NCBI GenBank assembly: GCA_000727475.1
Contig: KL647323.1
Span: 510,506 to 574,505, forward strand
Length of the DNA: 64,000 nt
Source of the DNA: Sarcocystis neurona
Lineage: Eukaryota; Apicomplexa; Conoidasida; Eucoccidiorida; Sarcocystidae
Direction of reading: 5' to 3'
How positions within the stretch are numbered: the stretch's first letter is position 1; every line of letters starts with the position of its first letter. Positions 1 to 11,614 of the stretch are shown here, piece by piece. The notes under the pieces are model-generated. The model was given only the letters and a program-made list of their open reading frames with translations. It did not search any database and was not told where the DNA came from. A program made the position numbers and the translations under genes.

Positions 1-544
1 CAGCAATGCCACACACAGACGCAGCCGGGACGTCGCGCAGTCGGAAGAAAGTCAGCGACGTCGCAGAACGGTCCCTCCTCCACTGCAGCATCGCGAGAGT
101 CAGCGGTGCAGGGCGCATCGCAAGAAGGGTACGAAACGGTTGATTGGCTCTCCTGTAAGTCCTCTCTATACATACTGAGCCATGATTCAATTGCTCAGCA
201 GCAGCACCTGTCTGCGCCGAGGAGAGGAAGGCACGCGCCCAGTCGTTGTCGAAAAGGGTGCCGTGGGGGGCGAATAAGTAAACTTTTGCATGCACTCGAA
301 AGAAAACTCGTCTTCCCTTTCCGACGTTGCGTACGTGTTGCCTGGGACTGTCCACGAACGGGCGGGAGAAGGTTCGTCTCGCACACCACCATCAGCGACG
401 CAGCACGTGGCCAGAGACACGCAGACATGTCCATACGCAGGAAAACGTATCACCTGCCCTCCCTCTCACAAAAATTCAACTAAATTACAACACAACCGCC
501 AGCAGCAGCCCCACCGCCACTTGACGGCATTTACATATACGTAT
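1..544. other. No gene supported; possible DPH6 intron
   Basis: Short frames exist on both strands, but none matches the missing Dph6 C-terminal blocks. I see no repeats or RNA features. Confidence 0.4.
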
Positions 545-900
545 GGACCTGGAGATCTACGCGCATCCCCTATACATATATATATGTGCGTACTTGTACA
601 TGCACACGCACCCCCTATACACATGTGCGTATATGTATAAATGTACACATACATATGCAGGCACCCCACACACACATATATAAACATACACATGTATGTA
701 TATATATGTGTATACATGCATATACGTGTGTGTACCTACACACGCACCCCGCATACACACATATGTATGTTATGTACGTACGTAGATATATAAACGTATA
801 TACGCTTATTCGTACACCCCTTATACACCTGTACATACACACATATACATATATATATATACATACGAACACGTACATATACGTGCACCCCGTATAGATA
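545..900. repeat. TATA/CACA dinucleotide-rich microsatellite block
   Basis: Alternating runs such as ATATATATG, CACACACATATAT and TACATACACACATATACAT make up the stretch. It is typical of the introns in this window. Confidence 0.85.
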
Positions 901-1022
901 TATATGTATCTATATGTGTCTGTGAAGCTGCACTCGCGTATCTGTATTGCTGCGTATTGCCTTCCACGTGTACACACACATATGCAGAGATCTTGTTTCC
1001 CCACAGATATGGATGACACTTT

Positions 1023-1056
1023 TTCTCCTATGTATGTATGTGTGTGTGTGTGTGTC
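1023..1056. repeat. Short (TG)n run
   Basis: TATGTATGTATG is followed by about nine TG units, flanked by further TATA repeats. Confidence 0.8.
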
Positions 1057-1344
1057 CAGTGTGTATTAACATATACACAGAAATATATATAAATGTAGCA
1101 GGTGTAGCTCCGTGCATATGTGTAGGTGTTGTGCGGTATATACACACGCGCGTTCCTCACGAAGACGTGGACACATACACGAGTCCACATCCTCAAAAGA
1201 GTGCGGTCCACTTCTTCTGTTTCTGCGTGTTGATGTCCCTTTTTACGTGGACGTGGTGGTTCACACCAAGACGAAGACAGGGCGAGAGAAGAGCGACAGA
1301 AAGAGAAAGGCAGAGCCAAAAACAACCGAGGGCAGACCACAAAA

Positions 1345-1902
1345 CAGAAAAAGAGGGAAGGAGACACAGAGGGGGGGAGGGCACAAAGGGATGGAGAGAG
1401 ACGGGGGGAGAGACACAGAGGGAAGGGGACACAGAAGGGGGGAGACACAGGGAAGGAGGAGACACAGGGAGAAGGAGACACCGGAAGGAGACGCAGAGGG
1501 AAGGAGACGCAGAAGGGAGGAGACATGGAGGGAAGGAGAAAGAAGCGGACAGACACAGAGGGAAGGGGACACCGAAAGGAGACACGGAGGGAGGGAGACA
1601 TGGAGGGGGGAGACATGGAGGGAGGGAGAAAGACGGGGACAGACACAGAGGGAAGGGGACAGAGAAAGGAGACACAGAGGGAAGGAGACACGGAGGGGGA
1701 GACACGGAGGGGAGGAGACACAGAAGGGGGGGAAACAGAGCATTGGAGACACCGAAAGGAGACATGGAGGGAGGGAGACACAGAAAGGAAACACAGAGGG
1801 AAGGAGACACAGAAGGGGGCAGACATAGAAGGGGGGGACACAGAGGGATGGAGACACTGAAAAAAGACATGGAGGGAAGGAGACACGGAAGGGGGAGACA
1901 CG
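1345..1902 (+). repeat. Purine-rich minisatellite, left part
   Basis: More than 30 imperfect copies of GGAGACACAGAGGGAAG-like units (roughly 16-24 nt) lie here with almost no pyrimidine except C in ACAC/ACAG. Long frames over it on both strands (for example GGRHREGGDT on plus, SPSLCVSF on minus) are repeat artefacts. Confidence 0.9.
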
Positions 1903-2434
1903 NNNNNNNNNNNNNNNNNNNNNNNNNNNNNNNNNNNNNNNNNNNNNNNNNNNNNNNNNNNNNNNNNNNNNNNNNNNNNNNNNNNNNNNNNNNNNNNNNN
2001 NNNNNNNNNNNNNNNNNNNNNNNNNNNNNNNNNNNNNNNNNNNNNNNNNNNNNNNNNNNNNNNNNNNNNNNNNNNNNNNNNNNNNNNNNNNNNNNNNNNN
2101 NNNNNNNNNNNNNNNNNNNNNNNNNNNNNNNNNNNNNNNNNNNNNNNNNNNNNNNNNNNNNNNNNNNNNNNNNNNNNNNNNNNNNNNNNNNNNNNNNNNN
2201 NNNNNNNNNNNNNNNNNNNNNNNNNNNNNNNNNNNNNNNNNNNNNNNNNNNNNNNNNNNNNNNNNNNNNNNNNNNNNNNNNNNNNNNNNNNNNNNNNNNN
2301 NNNNNNNNNNNNNNNNNNNNNNNNNNNNNNNNNNNNNNNNNNNNNNNNNNNNNNNNNNNNNNNNNNNNNNNNNNNNNNNNNNNNNNNNNNNNNNNNNNNN
2401 NNNNNNNNNNNNNNNNNNNNNNNNNNNNNNNNNN
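1903..2434. other. Assembly gap (532 N)
   Basis: A run of 532 N lies inside the purine-rich minisatellite. Two frames in this region are open across the gap only because N does not encode a stop. A DPH6 exon could be hidden here. Confidence 0.99.
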
Positions 2435-2565
2435 CGGAAGGGGGGGGACACACAGAGGAAGGGAGACACAGAAGGGGGGGGAGATAGAAAGGAGACACCG
2501 AAGGGAGACACGGAGGGATGGAGGAAGACGGGTAGAGAGACGGGGAGGGATGGAGAGGAGGAGAG
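2435..2565 (+). repeat. Purine-rich minisatellite, right part
   Basis: The same GGAGACAC(A/G)GAGGG units continue after the gap and end near 2565, just before DPH6 exon 2 on the other strand. Confidence 0.88.
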
Positions 2566-2623
2566 GTTGATAGGCCTCGGTAGAGTTGCAGCTGCAGCAC
2601 CTGTTTTGGGTGACACAACTTAC

Positions 2624-2820
2624 ACGTTTTCAACGCGAAGGCGCTGGTAGTCCGAGAACAAGGCTCCCGAGGCCACGGCCCGCAGGCGGGGGAAATGTTG
2701 CTGCAGCAGCAGCGCAGCAGCACCCCACGGCACAGACCCTTCCCTCAGTCCCTCGGCAACAACAGCAAACGACACTTCACCAATGCTTTTTCTCCCTGCA
2801 ACGGGCCACGGTCCACACTT
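2624..2820 (-). CDS. DPH6: Diphthine-ammonia ligase (DPH6), exon 2
   Basis: The minus strand encodes QQHFPRLRAVASGALFSDYQ followed by RLRVENV and then a perfect GTAAGT donor at 2623. The block GALFSDYQRLRVENV is the second hallmark of Dph6 ATP pyrophosphatases, normally about 20-30 residues after the segment that ends exon 1, so the two exons belong together. Upstream the frame stays open as KSIGEVSFAVVAEGLREGSV to an acceptor. TTGTAG at 2821 keeps phase 0 with exon 1. A stronger-looking CCCGTTGCAG at 2796 would need phase 1. The exon ends in phase 2. The C-terminal part (LWxR block onward) was not found in 1-2600 and must lie in the N gap or left of the window. Confidence 0.82.
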
Positions 2821-3907
2821 CTACAACTCCGACGCAGGACTCCGCTTCTACTACACGACACTAATATATAGAGAAGCGGGGGACGGCGAGAGAAATATAT
2901 ATGTAGATATACACCCATGGAGGCCGCAGTGGACAATAAGAGAGAGGGACGAATGCAACTGCATCCACCCATGCGTCTATACACATATATGTGTAAATAC
3001 ACACACACACATATAGACGTACATATAAAATACACACATGTATAGGTATCTATACGTATATTTAAATACACAACAAATATACATATATATATGTACACAG
3101 ATGGGTGAACCTGTTAAATGGAGAGAGAAAGACACACAGAGAGAGATGCACGTAGAGAGCAGATACACGCGTGAGCAGCTGCACGTGCGTATATACGCAT
3201 GCGTCCCCCTGCGTTTCTTTTATTATGAACACAGTGAGGGAAAAGAAAACCGGGAAACGTCATCTGCATCCCGCAGCGGTTGTCACCTCCAGCAGAAACT
3301 TGGACACATATACCAGGAGATATACATACGCGTACATATACGTACAGAACTACATATGCGCATATACGTGGGTACACACGCACCTACCTACCTGCACAGA
3401 TACACGGGGATGAAAAAGATATAAATCCGCAAGAACACATGCATGCGCATATTCGTCTACACACATTCGTAGACACGCACATATACACGACGTCCACGTA
3501 GTCAAGCGTACAGATATGCACATATCTACATATATATACGGAGAAGATAGGGACAGAAAAACTCCACACAAACACACACATATAGAGGGGGGACAGAAAC
3601 GGGCAAGCGAAGAAAGTTCGCGTCTGCCGAAGGGCGGCGCCAGAAGCGAGACGGCCAGCGAGGAAGAGACGGAAAATGCGCGGAGACGGCGACAGCAGGG
3701 GGGGGAGACGGCGACAGCAGGGGGGGGAGACGGCGACAGCAGGGGGGGAGACAGCGGCCGCCAGAGACGGAGACGCCACAGAGGGAGACGGAGACGGGGA
3801 CGAAAACGGAGACACAGAGAAAGACGAAGAATACGGGAAGAGGAGACCAATGCATGCATGCATCGATATGATGGCGAGACGGATGAATCTTGCGCGGACG
3901 TGCGCAC
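2821..3907 (-). other. DPH6 intron 1 with microsatellites and 22-bp repeats
   Basis: The roughly 1.09-kb interval between the two DPH6 exons holds TATA/CACA microsatellite (2990-3110, 3300-3540). It also holds three 22-bp copies of a GGAGACGGCGACAGCAGG-type unit at 3682-3748, and a TGCATGCATGCAT block at 3851-3863. Confidence 0.7.
3682..3748. repeat. 22-bp tandem repeat, three copies
   Basis: The unit GGAGACGGCGACAGCAGGGG followed by more G starts at 3682, 3704 and 3726, with a diverged fourth start near 3748. It is purine-rich on the plus strand and lies in DPH6 intron 1. Confidence 0.85.
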
Positions 3908-5311
3908 GCGCACTTTGACTTCTTGCAGAAGCAGGAAGAGATCTTCGACTTCGTCGCCGTCCGTCTCCTCGTAGAAGAGGTCCGCCGTGGCGAGAGGCGC
4001 CCCTCGGATTTCTCTGCTGTACAACGGCAGGCCGGTCGCAGCAGCCACATGCTGCAGCAGCTCGCTTCCCGCCGACTGATACATGAAACTGTCGCTTTCC
4101 TTGGTGTGCGGTGGAGGGCGCAGCGTCGCAGCAGCCACGACGCGGTACGGTCCCAGGGCTGCGACGCTGTGGAGGCAGAAAACGCTGTCTTTTCCGCCGC
4201 TCAGCAGCCCCACCACTTCGATGCATCTGCACCCTCCGCCACCCTCGGCAGCGTCTTCCCTGCCGCCCCCAGCAGCACCTTCAGGAACTTCTGCAGCAGC
4301 AGCGGCGCCTTCCTCTTCTTCTTCCGCAGCAGCAGCGGGGAACTCAGCAGCAGCACCAGCAGCGAGACACGCAGCAGCGGCAGCAGCGCCTTCTTCTGTC
4401 GCAGAAACAGCCGCTTCGATAGCAGCAGGTGCCCCTTCTTCACAGTCAGCTGCTGCAGTATCTTCAGCAGGAGGAGCACCAGCAGCCCCTTCGCTAGCGG
4501 TAGCAGCGGCCCCGCCAGAAGCAGCGGCTCCTTCTGCAGCAGGGGCGACACAGCCGATACCGGCGGCAGCGGCAGCAGCACCAGCGTCCGCGCCAGGAGT
4601 ATCAGCAGCAGCAATTACGGAAGGATTGGCACAAACAGACTGTCGTGTGACGCCAGCTTCTCCTGCCCCTGTTGCTTCGCTAGCCGCCGCAGCTTCTGCT
4701 GCTGCTCCTGCCGCTGTGTCTTGGGCAGGCGGAGACGGAGGACGTTGGGGGGCACGAGCGAAGAGAGCCGGTGCGGCAGCGTAACGGAGAGACGCCGCTG
4801 CAGCAGGAGCAGCGGCAGGGACGCTGCTAAACGCTTCGGCAAAAGGAGCTGCATCGCCGGGGACACCAAAAGAAGGATTAACACGTAAAAAAGCAGAAGA
4901 AGGAAATGCGGGACTTTGAGAGCAGCTCGGTGGGGCAGGCGACGCAGTCGCAAGAGGAGGAGTAGCAGCAGCTAGAGGCAAAGGAGCAGAAAGGGAAGTC
5001 GCGGCAGCGACAGCAGCAGGGGCTGGCGCAGCACCAAACGTAATAGAACAATTTTTGCTTCTGCTACAAGTCTTCTCCTCGCCACAAGGAGGACTGGACT
5101 GAGCAGCATCTGCTGAAGACGCAGGCCGCATCGCTGACGCTGCCGCTTCCTCTCCTCTGCTGTCGACGGGGCACGCAGCGGTTGCAATCGAAGACAATGA
5201 CGAAAATGAGGAAGACGACGAAGAAGAAGAAGATGAAGAAGAAGAAGAAGGAAGACGGAAACGGCGACGGTTGCACGAGGGGTCCCCCTCAGCAGATACT
5301 GAAGCCGTCAT
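3908..5311 (-). CDS. DPH6: Diphthine-ammonia ligase (DPH6), exon 1 with long Ala/Ser-rich N-terminal extension
   Basis: This is exon 1 of a Dph6-family ATP-dependent ligase, which performs the last step of diphthamide synthesis on eEF2 in the cytosol. The conserved part is residues 365-468: EVVGLLSGGKDSVFCL holds the PP-loop SGGKDS at residues 371-376, and the Dph6-like blocks ESDSFMYQSAGSELLQHVA and GDEVEDLFLLLQEVK follow. Family members normally begin a few residues before the PP-loop. Here about 364 residues precede it, starting with a 14-residue Ser run and continuing with Ala-rich repeats typical of Eimeria homopolymer insertions. The ATG at 5311 has A at -3 (CACCATGAC). The 3' end is approximate: GT dinucleotides after codons ending at 3920, 3914 and 3908 are all in phase 0. 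Beyond them the frame runs into intronic repeat. Confidence 0.85.
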
Positions 5312-8300
5312 GGTGATTGTAGTAGGTCAGCAGAACAGACGAGAAATAGTTGAAATTCCGTTACTCAAATCTCTCGCCTGTTATCACGTTGGTACGGCTT
5401 CCCTGGGCCAACTTTGTGGAGGGAGTGTCAGTAATAAAAGTAGTCGGCAAAAAAAAGGGGAAAATCCTGCAAGGAACGGAGACTGCGCGAGGAAAGCATC
5501 GCTTCGTTGGGTAGTCCGCCCACGGGCAAGCGGCACCAAGTCGTATGAAGGGAACCTCCCCAGTCTCCACAGCACCGCGTTTTCACTTCAGCTGCGGGAT
5601 AATAATTCACGTTAATACTCGAAGAGGAGAAAAGAAGTCATATTGACGTTGGTTTTCTTGGTGAGAGTAAACGCTGCTTGCAGGCGTCCGACACTTGAAA
5701 GAGGACGGCGACAGAAAAGACAAGCCATACGAAGGGAAGACTGCAGCCGCTGCCAGAGCCACCACACACGTGTCGCTTCACAGGAAAATTTGCGCCATCT
5801 TCGTGTGAGAAGTGGCAGCGGTAAACAGCGGGAAAACCGGCTGAAAACAGGCTGTAACAAAAGCAGCAGCTGTGGCATCCATGCAAGAGAAGCTGGCACG
5901 ACACACGCACCAGCACCACGCAAAAGTAACAGGCCTACAGCAGCAGGTGCTCCTGCTCCTGCGTTTCCTAATAGTAATAAGAAACGCTCCACCCTCCTGT
6001 GTTCCTACGTCACATTTTGAAACGAAAGTCTTCGACGTTTTAAGCAGTGCTGCTTCATTCTCTCGTATGGCAGCCAGTGCGCACGCGAGGATGCCAATTA
6101 TAACTACAAAGTCAAGCCTCTTCTCCGTCTGTAAACGGGACTTGCTTTCCCCTATACTGGGGCAAATAAGACCATTTCTCGCGATGCGTCAAAAAACTGA
6201 GACCCCTTCTTACAACGTAGTTCCTGCCCGGGCCGGAGGCGCACGCATTGCATCAGCTGCAAACAGACATGTCAGACGCAACTCCCGTGAGCCTGGTGTG
6301 GGACGCATTGTGTGAATGACAACGCACCCTTTTGGTGACGCTGTGCTGATAAAAGGAAACGTACAAGTAAGAAGAAAACCACTTTCCAGTGCCACTCTTG
6401 TCAGTCCAGGTACGTGAGAAGAAGCGAGACTCAACTGTACAGAAGGAATATCCAGGACAACACCGTCCGCTGGGAACGGATTCCCACTTTTCGAGAAAGC
6501 AAGGATCTGGCATGTATAGATTAGTGCACAAGAGAATTACATTCGCATTTGCATGCAGGACATGATAGAGAGTCAATCGGCGCCGAGGATTGAAAGAAGT
6601 CAAGGCCGAGCAAATCCCTCGCGAAAGACATAGCTCTGCAGGGAAACTTTCTTTTTGAAAAAAAGAAGGCGATCGAACTTTTGGTATGCTTTCTCCGCTG
6701 TAAATGAAAGAATAGAAGATGTCGCGTCCACAGGTCTTCTTCATGCATCGACGCTGCGGCTTTTTCGTTCGCGGCCCGCGCATGCGCTACGTGGCTGCAG
6801 GGGCGGCCTACACAGCGGTGGAAATTCACTTTAACTTCGTTTCGCCCAGTCTTGCTCTTTGCAGGTGCGTCTTAACTGCCAAAATCTGCAGACGCTGAGT
6901 CTTTCCCTACGTAACCCTCAGCCTTTCCTCTAGATGGATAGCGCAGAGAGAACACCAATGCCTCGAGGCCTTCTCAGGCACGCTGTTGTTGTCGTGTCTT
7001 CTTCTGGTCATAAGGGGGCGTCACTTCGGATGTTTCTAGAGTGTCCACAGTACATGGTTTTGCATAGATATGTTAGGCGGGTCCTGCGTAACACGGAGGG
7101 CCTTGGTTGGCTGTTTCCGCATTCCCCGTCACTATATAACTCCATTCAGCCGACGAGTACTGACGTTGGCAGGTAGTTTTTAGTCTGCAACTTTCGGTAA
7201 AGACCGGGAAGAAACTTGTCCAGTCAATACCGTCTCAGGCCAAAAAAAAAGTTTTCGCACCAAGGCGACACTCAACAGCACGTACAGACACTGTCACGGT
7301 CGTTATTAACGTTGGCGGATCTGCTGGAACCGTCTGTACAAGACGGAGAATACGCGCTAGTAAAAACTGTCGAAAGGAAAGACACAGAAAATGGGAAGAA
7401 TTACGTCTCGAGGAATAGCCGAACCATCACAGATAGGAAATCCCACTGACACTCATACGCGTGCTACAGGATACGTGTAGTTTGAATGTTTACGAAGAAG
7501 CTATTTTGACCCTGTATCTCCCCGATATTAGCGCCTCCTTTCATGGTTTCACTTCCGATGGAATGCGTTGGGTGCGTTCAGTGTTAGTAGACTCTGAGCC
7601 AGAGGGAACCAGTCACGCTGTATCAGTGCGTGCGAATCTCCCATTTCTGAACAAGAGAAAAAAGTAACTGGTATCTAGTGGTCGCTTGCAGATCCTGTTG
7701 AGTGTAATGGAGAAGGAGCAAGAGCATCGAGAAAATGAGTGGGGGAGAAGGCAGTCGCTGTAAAATGGGACACACTGCTGCAGGGGTGTGAAGTTGTAAT
7801 CAGCCGCGATGAAGAAAGCGGTCTGGACGCTGCAACGCTGCGAAGCATGTTTTACGTACCACAGCTGCATCGAAGGATGAAAATTTAGGATGCGTGCGCG
7901 CGGTATGGGCTTAATGCGCAGTAGAAGAAGAATAATGTCCTGAATAAGATTTACGATAGCGAATGATATACGAAATCATTCTTTTTACGTGTTCACCCCT
8001 TGCAGCTACTGCACAAAGGTCGTCGGAAATTCACGATGTGGAACTGTTGCAGTACGTTTTTGCCTCTGACGCCGTCTAATTTCGCGTTTCGTCGAATTTC
8101 TTATCATCGAGGGGCACGAACGTCGAATTCCTTATCATCGAGGGACACGAACTGCTGATGCCGTCAGCCTTCAGTAAAGCTCCGTGGTGGACACGTATGC
8201 AGCTGCCTAATGGTTACCTCGGTATAACTACCCCTGGGTGTGATTGTGCACGTTGTGTTCTTCTACGGGACTACTCCGTCTCACTGCCGCTGCCGTCGAA

Positions 8301-10572
8301 TAGGACTTGTTCCCCACCGCATCTTGTTCTTTGTTGTACACCGCTACCGCAACAGCAACGTGGTGTGGCCTTGGTGTGGCCGCGCCTGCACGCCAGTCAG
8401 TGTTATTATAATGCGTCACCCTTCGTTGTGTAGAATTACCTTCACTGTTGAAAAGCCATTGGGACTACTCCGCAGAAGCAGTCACGTCCTTCAGTTAACA
8501 GGATGCGTCCTTCGCACTACTATTGGGATGCTGTGGACTAAGGATTATGTCTTAAGGTTTGAAATTCGACCGTACTGTAGGTGTTCTCGCTATTGTGACA
8601 TGTTGGTGGCGTTGCCTCTCTTTAGAGCCACCGCGGCACTAGGCTGCTGTTATTGCTGCTTCCGAAGTCGTACACATTCTAGTAGTAGTGTGTAGCTATC
8701 ACAGCAGTGTTTCAATTTCCTGCGGTTGTGCTTGCAATCCGGGTTTTTTTCAGTAAATCCAAAGTTGTCGTATTTATATCAGTAGTACGGTGGAATGTGG
8801 TCTTGACTACGCTCTTTCCGTATACAATGCTTAGAGAGAGAGCTGACTTGCGTTTTCTCGCTGAGTACAAATGTGAACATGCCATCACGTGTGAGGCTTG
8901 TCGCGCGCCTCAGGGGAACCGCAAATCTACGGTTATTTTGTTTCCAGAACAAAGCGCTGCCTCTGTAGGTCTTGAGCAGCACAGTGAAAATTTAGTCCTT
9001 TTTGCGTCCTACGTGTCCACGTTTAGAGAGACAAAGCTATTTGGTCAACACGGTGGCATTCTGCGGGAAAGGCGACTAGTGATCTGATATTTTGTTCGTA
9101 TACAACCGCTGATGCGCTCATGATTCTGTTGCAATCTTTCCGAAGTGAAATGTGCCACACTGACCTACTCTTCCCGTGGAATTACAATACCGTGTAATGA
9201 CAGCTAATGTGGCTTTGTTATGATGAAGAATTACAATTTTTTATCTCGTTGGTACCACCGGACCCTTCTTAAGGACCAATAATATGGTGACGCATCAGCA
9301 GGAGACGTCACCGGCTCACACACTGGCTGTGCAGTCCTACGGAATGCCGTTACAATATCAACGTTGCAATTCTGGGCCCTAGCGTGAAACTCTGGTTGCA
9401 CCAATATAGCGTTTGGCAGTAAGCAGTTTACTGCAACAGTTACAGATTTGTAGTTACTTCTCTTTGGGTAAGAAAGACAAAACTCTCTATTCGTTGCTGG
9501 TACAGCACTCATAAGAAAAGGACTACCGTGCTCGCCTTTCAGCAAATCATGGAATGTTCTATTGTGCAGATGCGCGAACGCTTGGTTTGCCTTTCACGCG
9601 GATGTGCAGGCCGGCTTCTCCACTGAAGCGTTGCACCACGAATACAGTGCTAGAACGTCTCAAACTTAGTGGAGAGTTCAGTGTTACGCTTGCTTCTCCT
9701 CTTCAGAGAGCTGCACTAATAGTATGCCTTCCTGTGTCATCAATGGCACAGTCCTCAAAATCACCCTTCTGAAACGAGTTACTCGAGAGTTTGTCTGGAA
9801 CAAGAATCTGCTTAACATTGTCGTATTGCACTTCTTTATTCCGTGTGTATCCCGTGAGAACGGTCACGTACGCTTTTTCTGCCGCATCAGCATTACAGTG
9901 GACCGTTGTATTGTGTCGCTTTACCTACAGTGCTGTTGTTTCAGCAAAACATCACTCGCATTTCAGTCCCTCCTTAAACTGTGGAAGAAACCACTGTGGA
10001 CCAGTCTGTCTCCCGTGAAGATGCGGCTGACGATTCACTCTTACGGCATACAGCACAGAAGACGTCGTAGCCGTGGGTGCTTGTTCGCTTGGGTGAGACT
10101 GGAAGCCTGAAGTAGTCTGTGCTCGCTCAAGTTGCCTCACGAACGGGAAAAACAATACACCACTACGCTTTGCACAGAGTACACGAACTACGCGGGCAGG
10201 AGGCAATCGAGGAGTTGCTTGAGGAAAATATATCCTTCATGCGAGAGCTAGACACCCACACAGTTAAGTGTAGTTGTGGCTTACTGTACCGACAAATACT
10301 AAATCATCTATCTGTGAATAAGGAGTTCCATGTGGACTCTGAAATCCGCCACGGGAAAAGCATCGTGGATTTCGGCAACTGGTAGCAGGGAAACGTAATG
10401 CAGGGAGAGTTGCACACGGGAGCTGTGCGTGCAACGGAGAAAGTCTGAGGGTGTTAGTCGACAGAGCGATTCGAGCGTTTTAAGGACACTTTATTGTAAA
10501 CTGGTTTTCAATGAAGTCAGAGAGATGCACCTGCGCGGCAAAGGAGATACCGTGTAGCCAAAGGATAGCCAA
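5312..10572. other. Repeat-poor segment, no gene supported
   Basis: Base composition is balanced and CAG runs and microsatellites are nearly absent. The DPH6 promoter should lie at the left edge (5312 onward). Short frames such as 5881-5973 (plus, MQEKLARHTHQHHAKVTGLQ, coiled-coil-like) and 10119-10385 (plus, no ATG) could be exons, but nothing connects them. A 31-bp tandem duplication is listed separately. Confidence 0.5.
8091..8152. repeat. 31-bp direct tandem duplication
   Basis: The unit GTCGAATT(T/C)CTTATCATCG and its flank ending CACGAAC occur twice back to back, at 8091-8121 and 8122-8152. They differ at two positions. Confidence 0.9.
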
Positions 10573-11614
10573 TTGCCACATGTGTACCGCATACGTATAC
10601 ACGCACTAATATACTCTCTCTACACACATACATATATGCTTCTGTATTCACACGAACGCATCAGCATATGGATAAAAAGGCTGCTTCTTGAAAACTACGG
10701 ATGCACCAAGCCTTCCTATAGAGGTGACGTGAAAGAGCCAAAGTTCAAAAACAACTGTTGCTGACATGTTCTGGCGCTGCTTTAGACTTCACCTGATGTT
10801 ACATACTACACAATCTCTGAGAGAGATTGCGCCCTGCATGGAAGAAGATCAGAAGCACCGTACACTACAGCGTTGGGACCAGCTTTCACACTAATGTAGG
10901 GCAAATATATTTAGTATCTTACTCTTCTCTGTATACAGGGCATGTGCTTGAATTACACTTTATTTCTTGACGACGCTGACGGCCTCCTGGGTTCTTTCAG
11001 AAAACGAACGAAGTACTGATGAGAAGATGACAACGAACTATGACAGCAACGACGCGGGCGAAGGCAACCTGCAACATCAGAAACGCCACCTAATGTCAAA
11101 TAAGCATGTAGCACTTCGTACGCGTACGTACGTTGTCACCCAAGACACGGAATAGCGAAGGCGTTCGTCTCCATAATTTCAGCATACCCCTTTTTTCAGT
11201 ACGATGTATCTGAATGTAATCTACGAGTGCTGGCACATGCAGTACGTAACGCACACGTGAAGATATAGATACACAGAAGTAGGTGTAACAGTATATGAAA
11301 GATACATGGTGTACTTGGTTGCGGTACAACGTTACGTAAGCATATCCGTACTTGATGGCTCATCTCTCCTTCAAAATATTCGCTTTGCTGCAGACACGCC
11401 TTCTGGCGTGAGCATTAATACCATACACAAGTGCACATACACTTGTACCTGCAAACGATACACTTGCAGTCATCAGCAATACTTTGAAAGGGGGAAACAA
11501 CTTACGGCGAACGAAAGCGGGAGGTCAGAAAGGAGAAACCATCACGCCACAGAATAAGTGTGCGAGTGAGCATCGGGGAAGGTCACTGAATCAACGCCGA
11601 AGACAAGAAAAAGC

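Noticed and set aside
1038..2570. 510-codon plus-strand Gly/Arg/His-rich frame
   Set aside because: It is a translation of the purine minisatellite and the gap, with no non-repeat coding island.
615..2723. 702-codon minus-strand frame across the first gap
   Set aside because: It is open only because of N bases and the pyrimidine repeat. It contains the DPH6 exon 2 region in the wrong phase.
4083..4784. 233-codon plus-strand Ala/Pro-rich frame
   Set aside because: It is antisense shadow of DPH6 exon 1, whose PP-loop and conserved blocks fix the minus strand.
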